This document shows positions 40,841-51,544 of a stretch of DNA of 64,000 bases, piece after piece (positions within the stretch are counted from its first letter, which is position 1; each line of letters begins with the position of its first letter). Source of the stretch: Kiloniella sp. EL199 (GTDB taxonomy: Bacteria > Pseudomonadota > Alphaproteobacteria > Kiloniellales > Kiloniellaceae). The notes under the pieces were generated by a model that saw only the letters and a list, made by a program, of their open reading frames with translations, had not been told where the DNA came from and made no database searches. The stretch spans positions 186,240-250,239 of the forward strand of contig NZ_OMPU01000008.1 in assembly GCF_900313065.1 (NCBI RefSeq), read 5' to 3'. Position numbers and translations under genes: made by a program.

Positions 40841-42166
40841 ATGGGCTCAAAACTTATTGATGATGGCGTGGACCGTAAAAAACAGGTCCGCGCCATTGTA
40901 CTTCATCCGGAATTAAAAAAAGGCTCTCAATCAATTCGTTCTTCCGAAGCGCGGTTGGAAGAGGCTTATGGTTTGGCTTTGGCAATTGATTTGGAAATAA
41001 TCCGTCATGAAGTCATTGCCGTTGCCCGACCAAAACCCTCTACCTTGTTTGGTTCGGGTATAATTGAAAAGTATCACGACTACATCCATGCCAATGAGGT
41101 CGAGGTCGTTATCGTTGATACAGCTTTGACGCCAGTTCAGCAGAGAAACCTGGAAAAGGGATGGGAGGCCAAGGTCATTGATCGAACGGGTCTTATCCTT
41201 GAGATTTTTGGTGAACGCGCCCGTACCAAAGAAGGGAAGTTGCAAGTTGATCTTGCCCAGTTAAGTTATCAACGTTCAAGACTGGTGCGATCATGGACCC
41301 ACCTTGAACGTCAACGTGGTGGTGCAGGGTTTATGGGCGGTCCGGGTGAGCGACAGATTGAGATTGATAGACGCTTGATCGATGAAAAAATCGTTCGTTT
41401 GAAAAGCGATCTTGAAATGGTCAAAAAAACGCGCGAGTTACACCGTTCTGCGCGACGGAAAGTGCCTTTTCCGATCGTTTCACTTGTCGGGTATACAAAC
41501 GCAGGAAAGTCGACACTATTTAATCGATTGACCGAGTCAAAAGTCTTTGCTGAAGATTTGTTGTTTGCAACCTTGGACCCAACCATGCGTCGGGTTAACC
41601 TGCCATCTGGGCGTGAGATTATCTTGTCCGATACAGTCGGATTTATTTCTGAATTGCCGACAGATTTGATTGCGTCTTTCCGGGCGACTTTGGAAGAGGT
41701 AAGAGAAGCAAACGTACTGGTTCATGTCAGAGATGTTTCGCACGAAGATACTGAAGCTCAAAAAGATGATGTGAAGGCTGTTTTGAACGACCTGGAACTG
41801 GATCCGGATATTCAAAAGAACATGATCGAAGTCTGGAATAAATCTGACTTGCTATCTGAAGAACTAAAATCTTCTTTGGAAATTCAATCTGACCATCAGG
41901 ATACAACTCTTCTTTGTTCAGCAATAACGGGGGAGGGATGTTCTGAGTTCTTGCATATGGTTGAACAGCTTCTCGATGCGCAGAACCTTGTATATGAGTT
42001 TGAAATTCCCTATGAAAATGGTGCAGCGTTATCCTGGTTACACGATAATGCCAAAGTTCTGGAACAGGATCATCATGAAGAAGGGGTCTGGGTTTCTCTT
42101 TCTATTCTTCAGGCCGATGCAGATAAATTTATCAGTAAATTCGGCATCAACCCTGTAGAAGGGTAA
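40841..42166 (+). CDS. hflX: Ribosome-associated GTPase HflX
   Basis: Ribosome-splitting GTPase of heat-stress rescue. 441 residues from the ATG at 40841; an in-frame TTG at 40829 adds four. N-terminal HflX domain with ALTPVQQRNLEK and DRTGLILEIFGERA, coiled linker GGPGERQIEIDRR, then the G domain: G1 GYTNAGKST, G3 DTVGFI, G4 NKSD. Directly after hfq, the classical hfq-hflX pair. Confidence 0.96.
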   Translation: MGSKLIDDGVDRKKQVRAIVLHPELKKGSQSIRSSEARLEEAYGLALAIDLEIIRHEVIAVARPKPSTLFGSGIIEKYHDYIHANEVEVVIVDTALTPVQQRNLEKGWEAKVIDRTGLILEIFGERARTKEGKLQVDLAQLSYQRSRLVRSWTHLERQRGGAGFMGGPGERQIEIDRRLIDEKIVRLKSDLEMVKKTRELHRSARRKVPFPIVSLVGYTNAGKSTLFNRLTESKVFAEDLLFATLDPTMRRVNLPSGREIILSDTVGFISELPTDLIASFRATLEEVREANVLVHVRDVSHEDTEAQKDDVKAVLNDLELDPDIQKNMIEVWNKSDLLSEELKSSLEIQSDHQDTTLLCSAITGEGCSEFLHMVEQLLDAQNLVYEFEIPYENGAALSWLHDNAKVLEQDHHEEGVWVSLSILQADADKFISKFGINPVEG

Positions 42167-42198
42167 TAAGTCATTTAAATTATTTTTGCCTCCATTGG

Positions 42199-42227
42199 TT
42201 GACATCTTACTACCCGAGATCTATATC
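42199..42227 (+). promoter_or_regulatory. Promoter of groESL
   Basis: TTGACA (42199-42204), 17-bp spacer, TATATC (42222-42227), a good sigma-70 type match. A CCCGAGAT stretch within the spacer could also serve a sigma-32 promoter; this cannot be decided by eye. Confidence 0.7.
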
Positions 42228-42231
42228 GCTT

Positions 42232-42258
42232 TTAGCACTCATTTGGTGGGAGTGCTAA
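42232..42258. promoter_or_regulatory. CIRCE operator (HrcA site) of groESL
   Basis: TTAGCACTC, nine bases, GAGTGCTAA: a perfect CIRCE inverted repeat. It begins 5 bases after the -10 hexamer, so it covers the transcription start, the standard position for HrcA repression. Confidence 0.97.
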
Positions 42259-42325
42259 CAACAAAAAACTCTCACCTTTAGTGCCCGAAATTTTTTGTAT
42301 TAATATACTCTGATGGAGTTGATCT

Positions 42326-42613
42326 ATGAGCTTCAAACCTCTTCACGATCGTGTTGTTATTGAGCCGCTAGACCAGGAAGAAAAAACTGCAGGTGGTATC
42401 ATTATTCCTGATACTGCAAAAGAAAAACCAATGCAGGGTAAAGTTACTGCTGTTGGCAGTGGCGCTCGTTCCGATGATGGCAAAGTTGTCCCTCTCGACG
42501 TTAAAGAAGGCGACACTGTTCTTTATGGCAAGTGGTCCGGCACTGAAGTAAAACTTGACGGCAAAACACTGTTGATCATGCGTGAGTCCGACATTATGGG
42601 CATTCTTCAATAA
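42326..42613 (+). CDS. groES: Co-chaperonin GroES
   Basis: Heptameric lid of the GroEL chamber. 95 residues with the standard start [17 protein letters not shown] pattern ([11 protein letters not shown]), the mobile loop [16 protein letters not shown] (quoted [10 protein letters not shown]), and [11 protein letters not shown]. Downstream of CIRCE and 62 bases upstream of groEL. Confidence 0.98.
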   Translation: MSFKPLHDRVVIEPLDQEEKTAGGIIIPDTAKEKPMQGKVTAVGSGARSDDGKVVPLDVKEGDTVLYGKWSGTEVKLDGKTLLIMRESDIMGILQ

Positions 42614-42660
42614 TATTGGTTTCTAAATAATAGATTCAATATTACTGGTCCCTGAATTAA

Positions 42661-44334
<1,674 letters not shown>

Positions 44335-44360
44335 GCCAGCCAAACACACTGTTTCGCTAC

Positions 44361-44399
44361 GAGGCACGGACATCATAAACGATGTCCGTGCCTCATTTT
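44361..44399 (+). terminator. Intrinsic terminator after groEL
   Basis: Perfect 14-bp stem (GAGGCACGGACATC / GATGTCCGTGCCTC) with a 6-base loop, followed by ATTTTG. It stands between groEL and the convergent metY. Confidence 0.9.
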
Positions 44400-44406
44400 G
44401 TATTGA

Positions 44407-45705
44407 TCAACTACCAGAAGCTTCTAAAGCCTGGCTCAGATCTGCGATAATATCATCGATATGTTCAATCCCGATTGACAGGCGAACATAGTTTTCAGAA
44501 ATACCGGTAAGTGCCTGTTCTTCAGCTTTTAACTGGGAATGTGTTGTTGTTGCTGGATGGATCGCAAGGCTGCGTGCATCCCCGATATTGGCAACATGGA
44601 AAAACATTTTCAGGCTATCGATAAACTTGCGGCCAGCTTCCTTACCTCCTTTAAGTTCAAAGCCAAGCAGGGCGCCATAGCCGCCTTTTAAATATTGATC
44701 AGCTACGTCTCGTTCAGAACCACTTGCCTGACTGGGATGAATAACTGTTTCTATCGAAGGATGATTACTCAAAAATTCGGCCACAGCCGTTGCGTTTTTA
44801 CAGTGTTCCCGCATACGCAGGGGAAGTGTCTCCATTCCCTGGATAAACTGAAAGGCATTCATTGGTGACATTGCAGAACCCAGATCACGGAGTAAAACAA
44901 CACGAGCACGGATAATGTAGGCAATAGGGCCAAGTGGTTTAACTGCCTCTGTCCAGACTGCGCCGTGATAGCTAGGGTCAGGTTCGGTCAACAGCGGGAA
45001 ACGGGCTGCATTGGCTTCCCAATCAAAATTACCACCATCAACAATCATTCCGCCGATAGAAGTTCCATGTCCACCGATATATTTTGTTGTAGAATAGACA
45101 ACGACGTGAGCCCCATGTTCAATTGGACGACAAAGGATCGGTGCTGCCGTATTATCCATAATAAGGGGCACACCGACTTCATTGCCGATATCTGCAACTT
45201 CTTTTATCGGGAAAACGCGCAAACGCGGATTGGGAAGTGTTTCTGCGTAATAAGCTTTGGTATTTTCATCTGTTGCACGTCGGAAATTTTCAGGATCAGT
45301 CGGGTCAACAAATCGAACTTCAATTCCCATATTGGGAAGTGTATTTGCAAAAAGATTATAAGTGCCGCCATATAATTCTGTTGAACTGACAATATTATCA
45401 CCAGCCTTGGCAACGTTTTGTATTGCCAAAGTACTCGCAGCTTGCCCAGAGCTAACAGCGAGTGATGCTGCGCCACCTTCCAATGCCGTAATTCGTTCTT
45501 CCAATACAGCAGTCGTTGGGTTCATTATCCGTGTGTAGATGTTCCCAAACTCTTTAAGAGCAAAAAGATTGGCAGCATGTTCAGCACTATCGAACTGATA
45601 AGAGGTTGTTTGATAGATAGGAACGGCAACAGCACCTGTCTGCGGATCATTTCTGTAACCAGAATGAAGAACCAGAGTTTCCGGATTTTTCGTGTCGATT
45701 GTCAT
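44407..45705 (-). CDS. metY: O-acetylhomoserine sulfhydrylase (aminocarboxypropyltransferase) MetY
   Basis: PLP enzyme making homocysteine from O-acetylhomoserine and sulfide. 432 residues, the MetY length rather than the roughly 390 of MetB/MetZ. Seen: [36 protein letters not shown], and the PLP Lys208 in [10 protein letters not shown]. The insertion-rich middle (TEPDPSYHG) is typical of MetY. A SAM-II riboswitch in its leader ties it to methionine supply. Confidence 0.95.
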   Translation of the reverse strand: MTIDTKNPETLVLHSGYRNDPQTGAVAVPIYQTTSYQFDSAEHAANLFALKEFGNIYTRIMNPTTAVLEERITALEGGAASLAVSSGQAASTLAIQNVAKAGDNIVSSTELYGGTYNLFANTLPNMGIEVRFVDPTDPENFRRATDENTKAYYAETLPNPRLRVFPIKEVADIGNEVGVPLIMDNTAAPILCRPIEHGAHVVVYSTTKYIGGHGTSIGGMIVDGGNFDWEANAARFPLLTEPDPSYHGAVWTEAVKPLGPIAYIIRARVVLLRDLGSAMSPMNAFQFIQGMETLPLRMREHCKNATAVAEFLSNHPSIETVIHPSQASGSERDVADQYLKGGYGALLGFELKGGKEAGRKFIDSLKMFFHVANIGDARSLAIHPATTTHSQLKAEEQALTGISENYVRLSIGIEHIDDIIADLSQALEASGS

Positions 45706-45796
45706 AGCTTCACCCGTTTAATTTATTTCCCTCAAGAGGGATTTCGATCTGGATGTACAAAAAGCGGGAAAATGCGTAATCTTAATTCGGATGGGT

Positions 45797-45858
45797 TTCC
45801 CCTCGATTTAGCTGCATTTTTTAAGCGCCCGCAAGCTGAGCTCCAAATCAGCGCTAAT
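45797..45858 (-). promoter_or_regulatory. SAM-II riboswitch upstream of metY
   Basis: On the minus strand the leader reads AGCGCTGATTT (45855-45845), then CAGCTTGC, then GCGCT closing P1 (45828-45824), then ATGCAGCTAAA (45817-45807) and GAGGGG. These blocks occur in the order and spacing of the SAM-II aptamer: P1 with GCUGAUUU loop, UUGC, P1 closure, and the UGYAGCUAAA pseudoknot strand. It lies about 92 bases before the ATG of a methionine gene. The fold could sequester or release the ribosome site. Confidence 0.85.
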
Positions 45859-45919
45859 TAATGTCTTTTACCCTACGTTTATAAAGGTACCAGAGCAAGA
45901 AAGAATTCACTTAAACAAC

Positions 45920-45947
45920 ACAAAACAAATGGAAAATATTGTTTTGT
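45920..45947. promoter_or_regulatory. Inverted repeat upstream of the LdtR-like gene, possible operator
   Basis: ACAAAACAA, ten bases, TTGTTTTGT: perfect 9-bp arms. It lies about 120 bases before the regulator's start, so autoregulation is possible. The 19-bp centre-to-centre spacing is close to two helical turns. Confidence 0.4.
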
Positions 45948-46065
45948 ATCAATGATTTTATTTATTTTTTTAACGTATTTAGATTCCCGGTTAATCCGCC
46001 GTTAACGCCTGTTGCATAAAATAACATCGAATTTTGTTAAAGTTTATGGTTATTGTGAGGACATC

Positions 46066-46536
46066 GTGAAGGCTGCTTATCTGCAAACAATTTCTTTGGT
46101 TGAACGCTTGCATCGTCAGTGTTTGGAAGTCGTAAAGGCAGAATTGGATCGCCGCGGCATTCGGGACCTGAATAATATTCAGGCTTTAATCCTCTACAAT
46201 ATAGGAACAGAAGAACTCTCTGTCGGGGAGCTGACGCATCGTGGATACTATCTGGGATCCAACGTTTCTTATAATGTAAAGAAAATGGTTGAGAACGGAT
46301 ACCTTATTCAAGAACGCTCCCCCCATGATCGTAGATCATTCCATGTACGGGCTTCTGATACCGGACTGGAAATTTTTAATTCCATTTCCACACTTTTTGA
46401 TGCCCATGCCGAACAGATAAGCGGCGGTGTTGTATCCGACGAAGATTTAAAAGTTACAACAGCAACGCTTCATCGCCTTCAACTTTTCTGGTCTTCGCCC
46501 ATGCCAATGGGGGGAGGCGTTAATCCTGCGGCCTGA
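46066..46536 (+). CDS. ldtR: LdtR-like MarR-family transcriptional regulator
   Basis: 156 residues from the GTG at 46066, chosen because GAGGA lies about 5-7 bases before it; a TTG at 46012 would add 18 residues. It opens with YLQTISLVERLHRQCLEVV and continues with NNIQALILYNIG, then a winged helix with RGYYLGSNVSYNVKKMVENGYL (quoted core GSNVSYNVKKM) and HDRRSFHVR wing. This matches the alphaproteobacterial LdtR family, which in Liberibacter and rhizobia controls an L,D-transpeptidase and stress genes. That gene is not in this window. Ends in a strong terminator. Confidence 0.85.
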   Translation: MKAAYLQTISLVERLHRQCLEVVKAELDRRGIRDLNNIQALILYNIGTEELSVGELTHRGYYLGSNVSYNVKKMVENGYLIQERSPHDRRSFHVRASDTGLEIFNSISTLFDAHAEQISGGVVSDEDLKVTTATLHRLQLFWSSPMPMGGGVNPAA

Positions 46537-46601
46537 TGCCAGAAAATGGTCTTTTGATTAATCTGCAGGGATTTTGAAAACAATGTAACTTCTGTTATTT
46601 T

Positions 46602-46630
46602 AGACCTCTGTTTTACAGAGGTCTTTTTTA
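46602..46630 (+). terminator. Intrinsic terminator after the LdtR-like gene
   Basis: Perfect 10-bp stem AGACCTCTGT / ACAGAGGTCT with a 3-base loop, followed by TTTTTA. Confidence 0.9.
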
Positions 46631-46646
46631 TTGACGGTTTGACTAA

Positions 46647-46889
46647 ATGTATTCACCAAACCACGGAGTAATTATCGAATTTTTAAGAATGGGATCTTAC
46701 GTAAAGGTAAGTGCTTTCCATGAAGCATCTATGACTGAAGTCTCTATCGTAGGGGACCCCAAAGAAACAGAGCAGAAACTAAAGCAGACTGTTATAAAGA
46801 AATTGAACTATGTTCTGAACAAAGAAAACACCCGAAAATCGCCCGACCATGCCCCCAAAAAAGATCATAAAGGCGGCATTATTATCTAA
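46647..46889 (+). CDS. Small conserved protein of the DUF6898 type
   Basis: 80 residues. The core EFLRMGSYVKVSAFHEASMTEVSIVGDP (quoted parts RMGSYVKVSAFH and TEVSIVGD) matches a small alphaproteobacterial family found beside rpiB-glyA, here assigned by memory of the family pattern (DUF6898). A following segment KLKQTVIKKLNYVLNKE is helical, then a Lys/His-rich tail ends in GGIII. No function known. It starts 17 bases after a strong terminator, so it needs a promoter within or before that hairpin. Its stop lies inside an AT-rich terminator. Confidence 0.75.
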   Translation: MYSPNHGVIIEFLRMGSYVKVSAFHEASMTEVSIVGDPKETEQKLKQTVIKKLNYVLNKENTRKSPDHAPKKDHKGGIII

Positions 46890-46912
46890 TATAAAAAATT
46901 AGATACATTTTT
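46883..46912 (+). terminator. AT-rich terminator after the DUF6898-like gene
   Basis: Perfect 8-bp stem TATCTAAT / ATTAGATA with a 7-base A-rich loop, then CATTTTT. The stem includes the stop codon of the upstream gene. Confidence 0.55.
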
Positions 46913-47407
46913 AGATCTAGCTACCGTTGTGTTTTAACATTTTGACCCTGCGACAAAATAGCACACACTTTTTATCAGGTTTTAAATAATTCTGACATTT
47001 CAATTACTTATTTTCATTTTGTATAATATATATTTGCAGAAATTATAATTTTAAAGGATGCAATATCAAAGACATAGCAAACATTACTGAATCTCAAATC
47101 GAATGATCTGTTCTGCTAATGAGTTGTCTTGGTACAATAATGCCGCAGATGTTCTATAAAATGTACGTAAATTGTCTAGCCTGCGGTAAAAGAATCACAT
47201 TATAACCTTAACCCTGTTTAAGGCTCGATAAAGCGATAAAAGATAAGCCTTGATTTCAGGAGACATACACGACCCCTTTCATAGAGATTTACCGCATAAG
47301 GTAATTAACTGTGAAAGTACTCTTTACCTGTCATTCTCTTTCGGGAACATATCAGGTGTGTTATGTGATCTACTTGCTTTATCGGGATAACAAAAAAGTA
47401 CGGACAA
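46890..47407 (+). other. 518-bp gap before rpiB with several small hairpins
   Basis: The longest gene-free stretch of the window. After the terminator at 46883-46912 it holds a TATAAT at 47022-47027, CCGCAG/CTGCGG arms near 47142 and 47180, AAGGCT/AGCCTT arms at 47220-47225 and 47246-47251, and TTACC/GGTAA at about 47290-47304. A 21-codon frame starts at 47140 without a ribosome site. It may be a long rpiB leader or contain a small RNA. I recognise no known RNA family in it. Confidence 0.6.
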
Positions 47408-47842
47408 ATGAGTAAAAAGACCATTGCCTTAGCTGCAGATCATGCAGGCTATGAACTGAAGGATTTGTTGAAAGAGGATGTCAAAGCCCTTGGATTTGAT
47501 GTGCTTGATCTGGGTACAAACAGCCCGGATCGTGTTGACTATCCTGATTTTGGTTCTGCGCTAGCAAAAGCAATTCATAATGGTGACGCACAAACAGGTA
47601 TTCTTGTCTGTGGTTCCGGTATCGGCATTTCAATTGCCGCAAACCGACACACAGGCATTCGTGCAGCTCTTTGTCACGACGAAACACTGGCTCGTTTAGC
47701 GCGTGAGCATAACGATGCCAATGTTCTGGTTTTAGGGGCCAGAACAACCGGTGTTGAGGTAGCAAAAGCTTCTCTTAAGACCTTTTTGAACACTGAGTTT
47801 GCCGGTGGGCGCCATCAAGGACGCATCGAGAAACTTGGATAA
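47408..47842 (+). CDS. rpiB: Ribose-5-phosphate isomerase B
   Basis: Interconverts ribose 5-phosphate and ribulose 5-phosphate. 144 residues. ALAADHAGYELKD (substrate Asp-His), DYPDFGSALA, and the catalytic Cys in LVCGSGIGISIAANR (quoted core CGSGIGISIAAN), then HNDANVLVLGARTTG. The weak GGACAA before the ATG is the only ribosome-site candidate. Thirty bases upstream of glyA, a conserved alphaproteobacterial pair. Confidence 0.95.
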   Translation: MSKKTIALAADHAGYELKDLLKEDVKALGFDVLDLGTNSPDRVDYPDFGSALAKAIHNGDAQTGILVCGSGIGISIAANRHTGIRAALCHDETLARLAREHNDANVLVLGARTTGVEVAKASLKTFLNTEFAGGRHQGRIEKLG

Positions 47843-47872
47843 TAATCACCTTTACCAGAGAGTGAAGTTGTC

Positions 47873-49165
47873 ATGAGCTTAGATACAACCACCTTCTTTA
47901 ATGCACCTTTGGCGCAAACAGATCCTGAAATTGCTGCTGCAATTAACAAAGAATTGGGACGTCAACAAAATCAGATAGAATTGATTGCATCTGAAAACAT
48001 CGTTTCCTTGTCTACTATGCAGGCACTGGGAACCGTTCTAACAAACAAATATGCCGAAGGTTATCCTAATCGTCGCTATTACGGTGGTTGTGAATACGTT
48101 GATGTTGTCGAAGAACTGGCGATCAACCGTGCCAAAGAGCTTTTTGACTGTGCATATGTAAACGTACAGCCACACTCTGGCGCACAGGCAAACCAGTGCG
48201 TTACCCTTGCGTTGATCAAGCCTGGTGACACAATTATGGGCCTCGATCTGGCTTCAGGTGGCCACCTGACCCACGGATCACGTCCGAACCTTTCCGGTAA
48301 GTGGTTTAATGCCGTTTGTTACGGTGTTGATAAAGAAACTCACCAGCTGAACTACAATGAGATCCGCGATCTTGCTGTTGAGCACAAACCAAAGCTTATC
48401 ATTGCTGGTGGTTCTGCTTACCCACGCGTTCTTGATTTCAAAAAATTCCGTGAAATTGCTGACGAAGTAGGGGCTTACCTCCACGTTGACATGGCACACT
48501 TTGCTGGTTTGGTTGCGGCTGGTATCCACCCAAGCCCAATGCCTCACGCACATGTTGTGACAACAACAACACACAAAACATTACGTGCTGGTCGTGGCGG
48601 TATGGTTCTTTCCAATGACCTGGATATTGGGAAGAAAATTAACTCTGCTGCATTCCCTGGTCTTCAGGGCGGACCTTTGATGCACTGTATCGCATCCAAA
48701 GCGGTTGCTTTGAAAGAAGCACTGGATCCTGATTTCAAAGCTTATGCCAAACAAGTTGTCAGCAATGCTCAAACACTTGCAGCAACTCTTGTTGAGAACG
48801 GTTTTGCGATTACAACAGGTGGTACTGATACGCATTTGATGCTGGTTGATCTGCGTCCAAAAGGTCTAACAGGTAACATCGCAGAAGAAAGCCTGGACCG
48901 GGCAGGTCTGACCTGTAACAAAAACGGTATTCCGTTTGATCCTGAAAAGCCAATGGTTACTTCCGGTATCCGTTTGGGTACACCAGCTGGTACAACACGT
49001 GGTTTTAAAGATGCAGAATTCAAGAAAATTGGCGAACTAATCACTAAAGTTCTTGATGGACTTGCTGCAAACCGCGAAGATAACTCCAAAATCGAAGCGG
49101 AAGTTCGTGGAGAAGTCGAAGCACTTTGCCGTGAATTCCCGATCTACCAAGATTTGGAAATCTAA
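47873..49165 (+). CDS. glyA: Serine hydroxymethyltransferase
   Basis: PLP enzyme interconverting serine and glycine with one-carbon transfer to tetrahydrofolate. 430 residues. [29 protein letters not shown] (quoted [12 protein letters not shown]), [21 protein letters not shown], and the PLP Lys235 in [14 protein letters not shown]. Full length. Followed by two hairpins before nrdR. Confidence 0.97.
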   Translation: MSLDTTTFFNAPLAQTDPEIAAAINKELGRQQNQIELIASENIVSLSTMQALGTVLTNKYAEGYPNRRYYGGCEYVDVVEELAINRAKELFDCAYVNVQPHSGAQANQCVTLALIKPGDTIMGLDLASGGHLTHGSRPNLSGKWFNAVCYGVDKETHQLNYNEIRDLAVEHKPKLIIAGGSAYPRVLDFKKFREIADEVGAYLHVDMAHFAGLVAAGIHPSPMPHAHVVTTTTHKTLRAGRGGMVLSNDLDIGKKINSAAFPGLQGGPLMHCIASKAVALKEALDPDFKAYAKQVVSNAQTLAATLVENGFAITTGGTDTHLMLVDLRPKGLTGNIAEESLDRAGLTCNKNGIPFDPEKPMVTSGIRLGTPAGTTRGFKDAEFKKIGELITKVLDGLAANREDNSKIEAEVRGEVEALCREFPIYQDLEI

Positions 49166-49171
49166 GGTTAT

Positions 49172-49220
49172 ATCCGGGTTATGATTTCCAAATTGTTATA
49201 ACTCGGATCCCCTTTGGGGG
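49172..49220 (+). other. Two hairpins in the glyA-nrdR gap
   Basis: First stem ATCCGGGTTAT / ATAACTCGGAT (11 bp with one G-U, 15-base loop, 49172-49208), immediately followed by CCCC-TTT-GGGG (49209-49219). No T-run follows. They sit just before the nrdR ribosome site (GAGGG at about 49228), so they may tune nrdR translation or protect the glyA mRNA end. Confidence 0.55.
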
Positions 49221-49235
49221 AAACTGTGAGGGAAT

Positions 49236-49715
49236 ATGCGCTGCCCGTTTTGCAGTAGTGAAGATACTCAAGTCAAAGACTCGAGACCGACTGAAGATCA
49301 CACCGCGATCCGTAGACGGCGCCAATGCGCTAGCTGTGGTGCTCGGTTTACAACATTCGAACGCGTTCAGTTACGCGAATTGATTGTCATAAAAGGACAT
49401 GGACAGCGCGAACCCTTTGATCGGGAGAAAATAGCCCGTTCAATGAATATTGCCCTTCAAAAACGTGATGTTGACAGGGATCGTGTTGAACGCGTTGTAA
49501 GCGGTATTGTTCGTCGGCTGGAATCATCCGGTGAAAGTGAAATTGCAACCGATCTTATTGGCGAACTCGTTATGGATGCCCTGGCCACATTGGATCAGGT
49601 TGGTTACGTTCGCTTTGCTTCTGTTTACAGAGATTTTAAAGAAGTAAGAGATTTCGAAGAATTTGTTGGTAAATTAGGTGATGATCTCGAAATTCTGGAT
49701 CCGGACCCATCCTGA
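49236..49715 (+). CDS. nrdR: Transcriptional repressor NrdR
   Basis: Zinc-finger, ATP-cone repressor of ribonucleotide reductase genes. 159 residues: zinc ribbon with Cys3, Cys6, Cys31 and Cys34, [18 protein letters not shown], then an ATP-cone domain (about 49-139) with [16 protein letters not shown] (quoted [13 protein letters not shown]) and [10 protein letters not shown]. The glyA-nrdR-ribD order is conserved. Target nrd genes are outside the window. Confidence 0.97.
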   Translation: MRCPFCSSEDTQVKDSRPTEDHTAIRRRRQCASCGARFTTFERVQLRELIVIKGHGQREPFDREKIARSMNIALQKRDVDRDRVERVVSGIVRRLESSGESEIATDLIGELVMDALATLDQVGYVRFASVYRDFKEVRDFEEFVGKLGDDLEILDPDPS

Positions 49716-49778
49716 TCCATAGATTTCAATTTACTTTGTTACACACAAAACCGCCACACACAGCGATAGAAATCAGTT

Positions 49779-50894
49779 ATGCACACTGAACAACATGATG
49801 TTGACCTCCAACATATGGATGCTGCTTTATCTTTGGCTGCACGAGGAATAGGAACAACCAGTCCGAACCCGTCTGTCGGGTGCGTTATTGTGAAAAATGG
49901 CCGTGTCGTTGGCAGAGGGAGAACTCAACCCGGTGGCCGTCCACATGCTGAAACCGTTGCTCTGAAAGAAGCGGGCGAAGCAGCTAAAGCAGCTACAGCC
50001 TATGTTACCCTGGAACCATGCTCGCACCATGGTAAGACACCACCTTGTTGCGAAGCGTTAATTGCCGCGGGAATATCGCGTTGTGTTGTCGCGATGGAAG
50101 ACAATGATGCTCGTGTTCAAGGGCGCGGTTTACAAGCTTTACGAGATGCCGGCATAGAGGTTGTCGTCGGCATCCGTCAACATGAAGCCGAAGAACTTAA
50201 CGCTGGCTTTTTCACCAGAAACAGACACGGACGGCCGCTTGTGACCCTTAAAGTTGCAACGTCTTTGGATGGTCGTATAGCCACCAAGTCAGGCCAAAGC
50301 AAATGGGTGACCGGCGAAGCAGCTCGGCGCGCAGGGCATATGCTGCGGGTACGGAACGATGCCATTCTGGTGGGTAGCGGTACAGCTATTATAGATAACC
50401 CCAGGCTCGATGTCCGCCTTGCCGGACTTGAAAATAAGTCTCCCAAACGTGTTGTCATGGATGGGCGTCTCAGGCTTCCCCTGACACATGATCTCGTAGT
50501 CAGAGCTAGAGAACATAAAACCATCCTTATGACATTTCAGGAAAATGATGCCGCTCGCCTCAATGCCTATCGCGATGCTGGTGTCGAAGTATGTCTTATT
50601 GACAAGGACCAAGACGGATACATTAGCCCGCTTGCCGTACTGAAGGAACTTGGATCTCAAGGTATTACCCGATTGTTGGTCGAGGGGGGCAGTCACATCA
50701 TTGGATCATTGTTTAAGGCAGACCTCATTGATTGTATTGTGTGGTTCAGGGCGTCAAAAATTATCGGCGGTGATGGACTTTCTGTTACGACAGGATTTGG
50801 TCTGGAAGAGTTGACCCAGGCTCCCAGATTTACACTGTCCAATGTTACCAAACTCGGCGACGATATAATGGAGAGTTATCGTCGCGACTTTTAA
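49779..50894 (+). CDS. ribD: Bifunctional riboflavin deaminase/reductase RibD
   Basis: Second and third steps of riboflavin synthesis from GTP. 371 residues. The deaminase half (1-150) has zinc ligands His56 with Glu58 in PHAETVAL and Cys81/Cys90 in PCSHHGKTPPC. The reductase half (about 155-371) has TLKVATSLDGRIAT, LVGSGTAIIDNPRL and LLVEGGSHI. Thirty-five bases before ribE. No FMN riboswitch precedes the cluster. Confidence 0.95.
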   Translation: MHTEQHDVDLQHMDAALSLAARGIGTTSPNPSVGCVIVKNGRVVGRGRTQPGGRPHAETVALKEAGEAAKAATAYVTLEPCSHHGKTPPCCEALIAAGISRCVVAMEDNDARVQGRGLQALRDAGIEVVVGIRQHEAEELNAGFFTRNRHGRPLVTLKVATSLDGRIATKSGQSKWVTGEAARRAGHMLRVRNDAILVGSGTAIIDNPRLDVRLAGLENKSPKRVVMDGRLRLPLTHDLVVRAREHKTILMTFQENDAARLNAYRDAGVEVCLIDKDQDGYISPLAVLKELGSQGITRLLVEGGSHIIGSLFKADLIDCIVWFRASKIIGGDGLSVTTGFGLEELTQAPRFTLSNVTKLGDDIMESYRRDF

Positions 50895-50929
50895 TTTGAT
50901 TCTCGAATGCGCAGGGAAAAGGCATTTAG

Positions 50930-51544
50930 ATGTTCACTGGTATAATTACAGATCTCGGGTTTGTACAATCGATCGTAAATAACGGCGATAAACGTTTTGT
51001 TTTTAACACTGCTTTTGACATGAATACTGTCGATATCGGTGCTTCGATTGCGTGTTCAGGTGTGTGTTTGACAGTGGTTGAAAAGGGGCAGGGTTGGTTT
51101 AGTGCTGATGTTTCAGCTGAAACGCTGTCAAAAACCACTTTGGGTATTTGGACCAAGGGCACACCTGTTAATTTTGAACGAGCTTTGCGCATGGGGGATG
51201 AACTGGGCGGGCACCTAGTTTCCGGACATGTAGATGGCATTGCATCAGTGGTCAGTATTGTACCTGATGGAGATTCTAAACGCTTTACATTTGAAGCACC
51301 AAAAGAACTCGCAAAATTTATTGCCCCAAAAGGCTCCATTGTCCTTGATGGCGTATCCCTGACAGTCAACGAAGTGAACGGAAATCAGTTTGGTGTAAAT
51401 ATCATTCCGCACACAGCCGAGATGACAACGCTTGGTCAATGGCAAGTCGGGAGTTTTAAGGCCGGGGACTGTCAGGTTAATCTGGAAATAGATCTACTCG
51501 CCCGTTACGTAGGGCAGTTGCTGGAAAGGCAAAACAATGGCTAA
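50930..51544 (+). CDS. ribE: Riboflavin synthase, alpha subunit
   Basis: Dismutates two lumazines to riboflavin. 204 residues with two lumazine-binding halves: MFTGIITDLG, ACSGVCLTVVE, WFSADVSAETLSKTTLG (quoted DVSAETLSKTT) in the first; GHLVSGHVDG and GSIVLDGVSLTVNEV in the second. Overlaps the ribB-type gene by 8 bases. Called ribC in some genomes. Confidence 0.96.
   Translation: MFTGIITDLGFVQSIVNNGDKRFVFNTAFDMNTVDIGASIACSGVCLTVVEKGQGWFSADVSAETLSKTTLGIWTKGTPVNFERALRMGDELGGHLVSGHVDGIASVVSIVPDGDSKRFTFEAPKELAKFIAPKGSIVLDGVSLTVNEVNGNQFGVNIIPHTAEMTTLGQWQVGSFKAGDCQVNLEIDLLARYVGQLLERQNNG

Larger units (their letters stand above)
45706..46065. other. 360-bp divergent intergenic region between metY and the MarR regulator
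   Basis: Contains the SAM-II leader of metY on the minus strand (45706-45858) and an AT-rich half (45861-46065) that must hold both promoters. Within it lies a perfect 9-bp inverted repeat (45920-45928 and 45939-45947). I see no gene. Confidence 0.8.

Noticed and set aside
47140-47205. 21-codon frame with a CxxC in the gap before rpiB
   Set aside because: No ribosome site and too short to separate from chance.
50895-50929. FMN riboswitch expected near riboflavin genes
   Set aside because: The gaps before ribD and ribE are short and carry none of the conserved RFN blocks.
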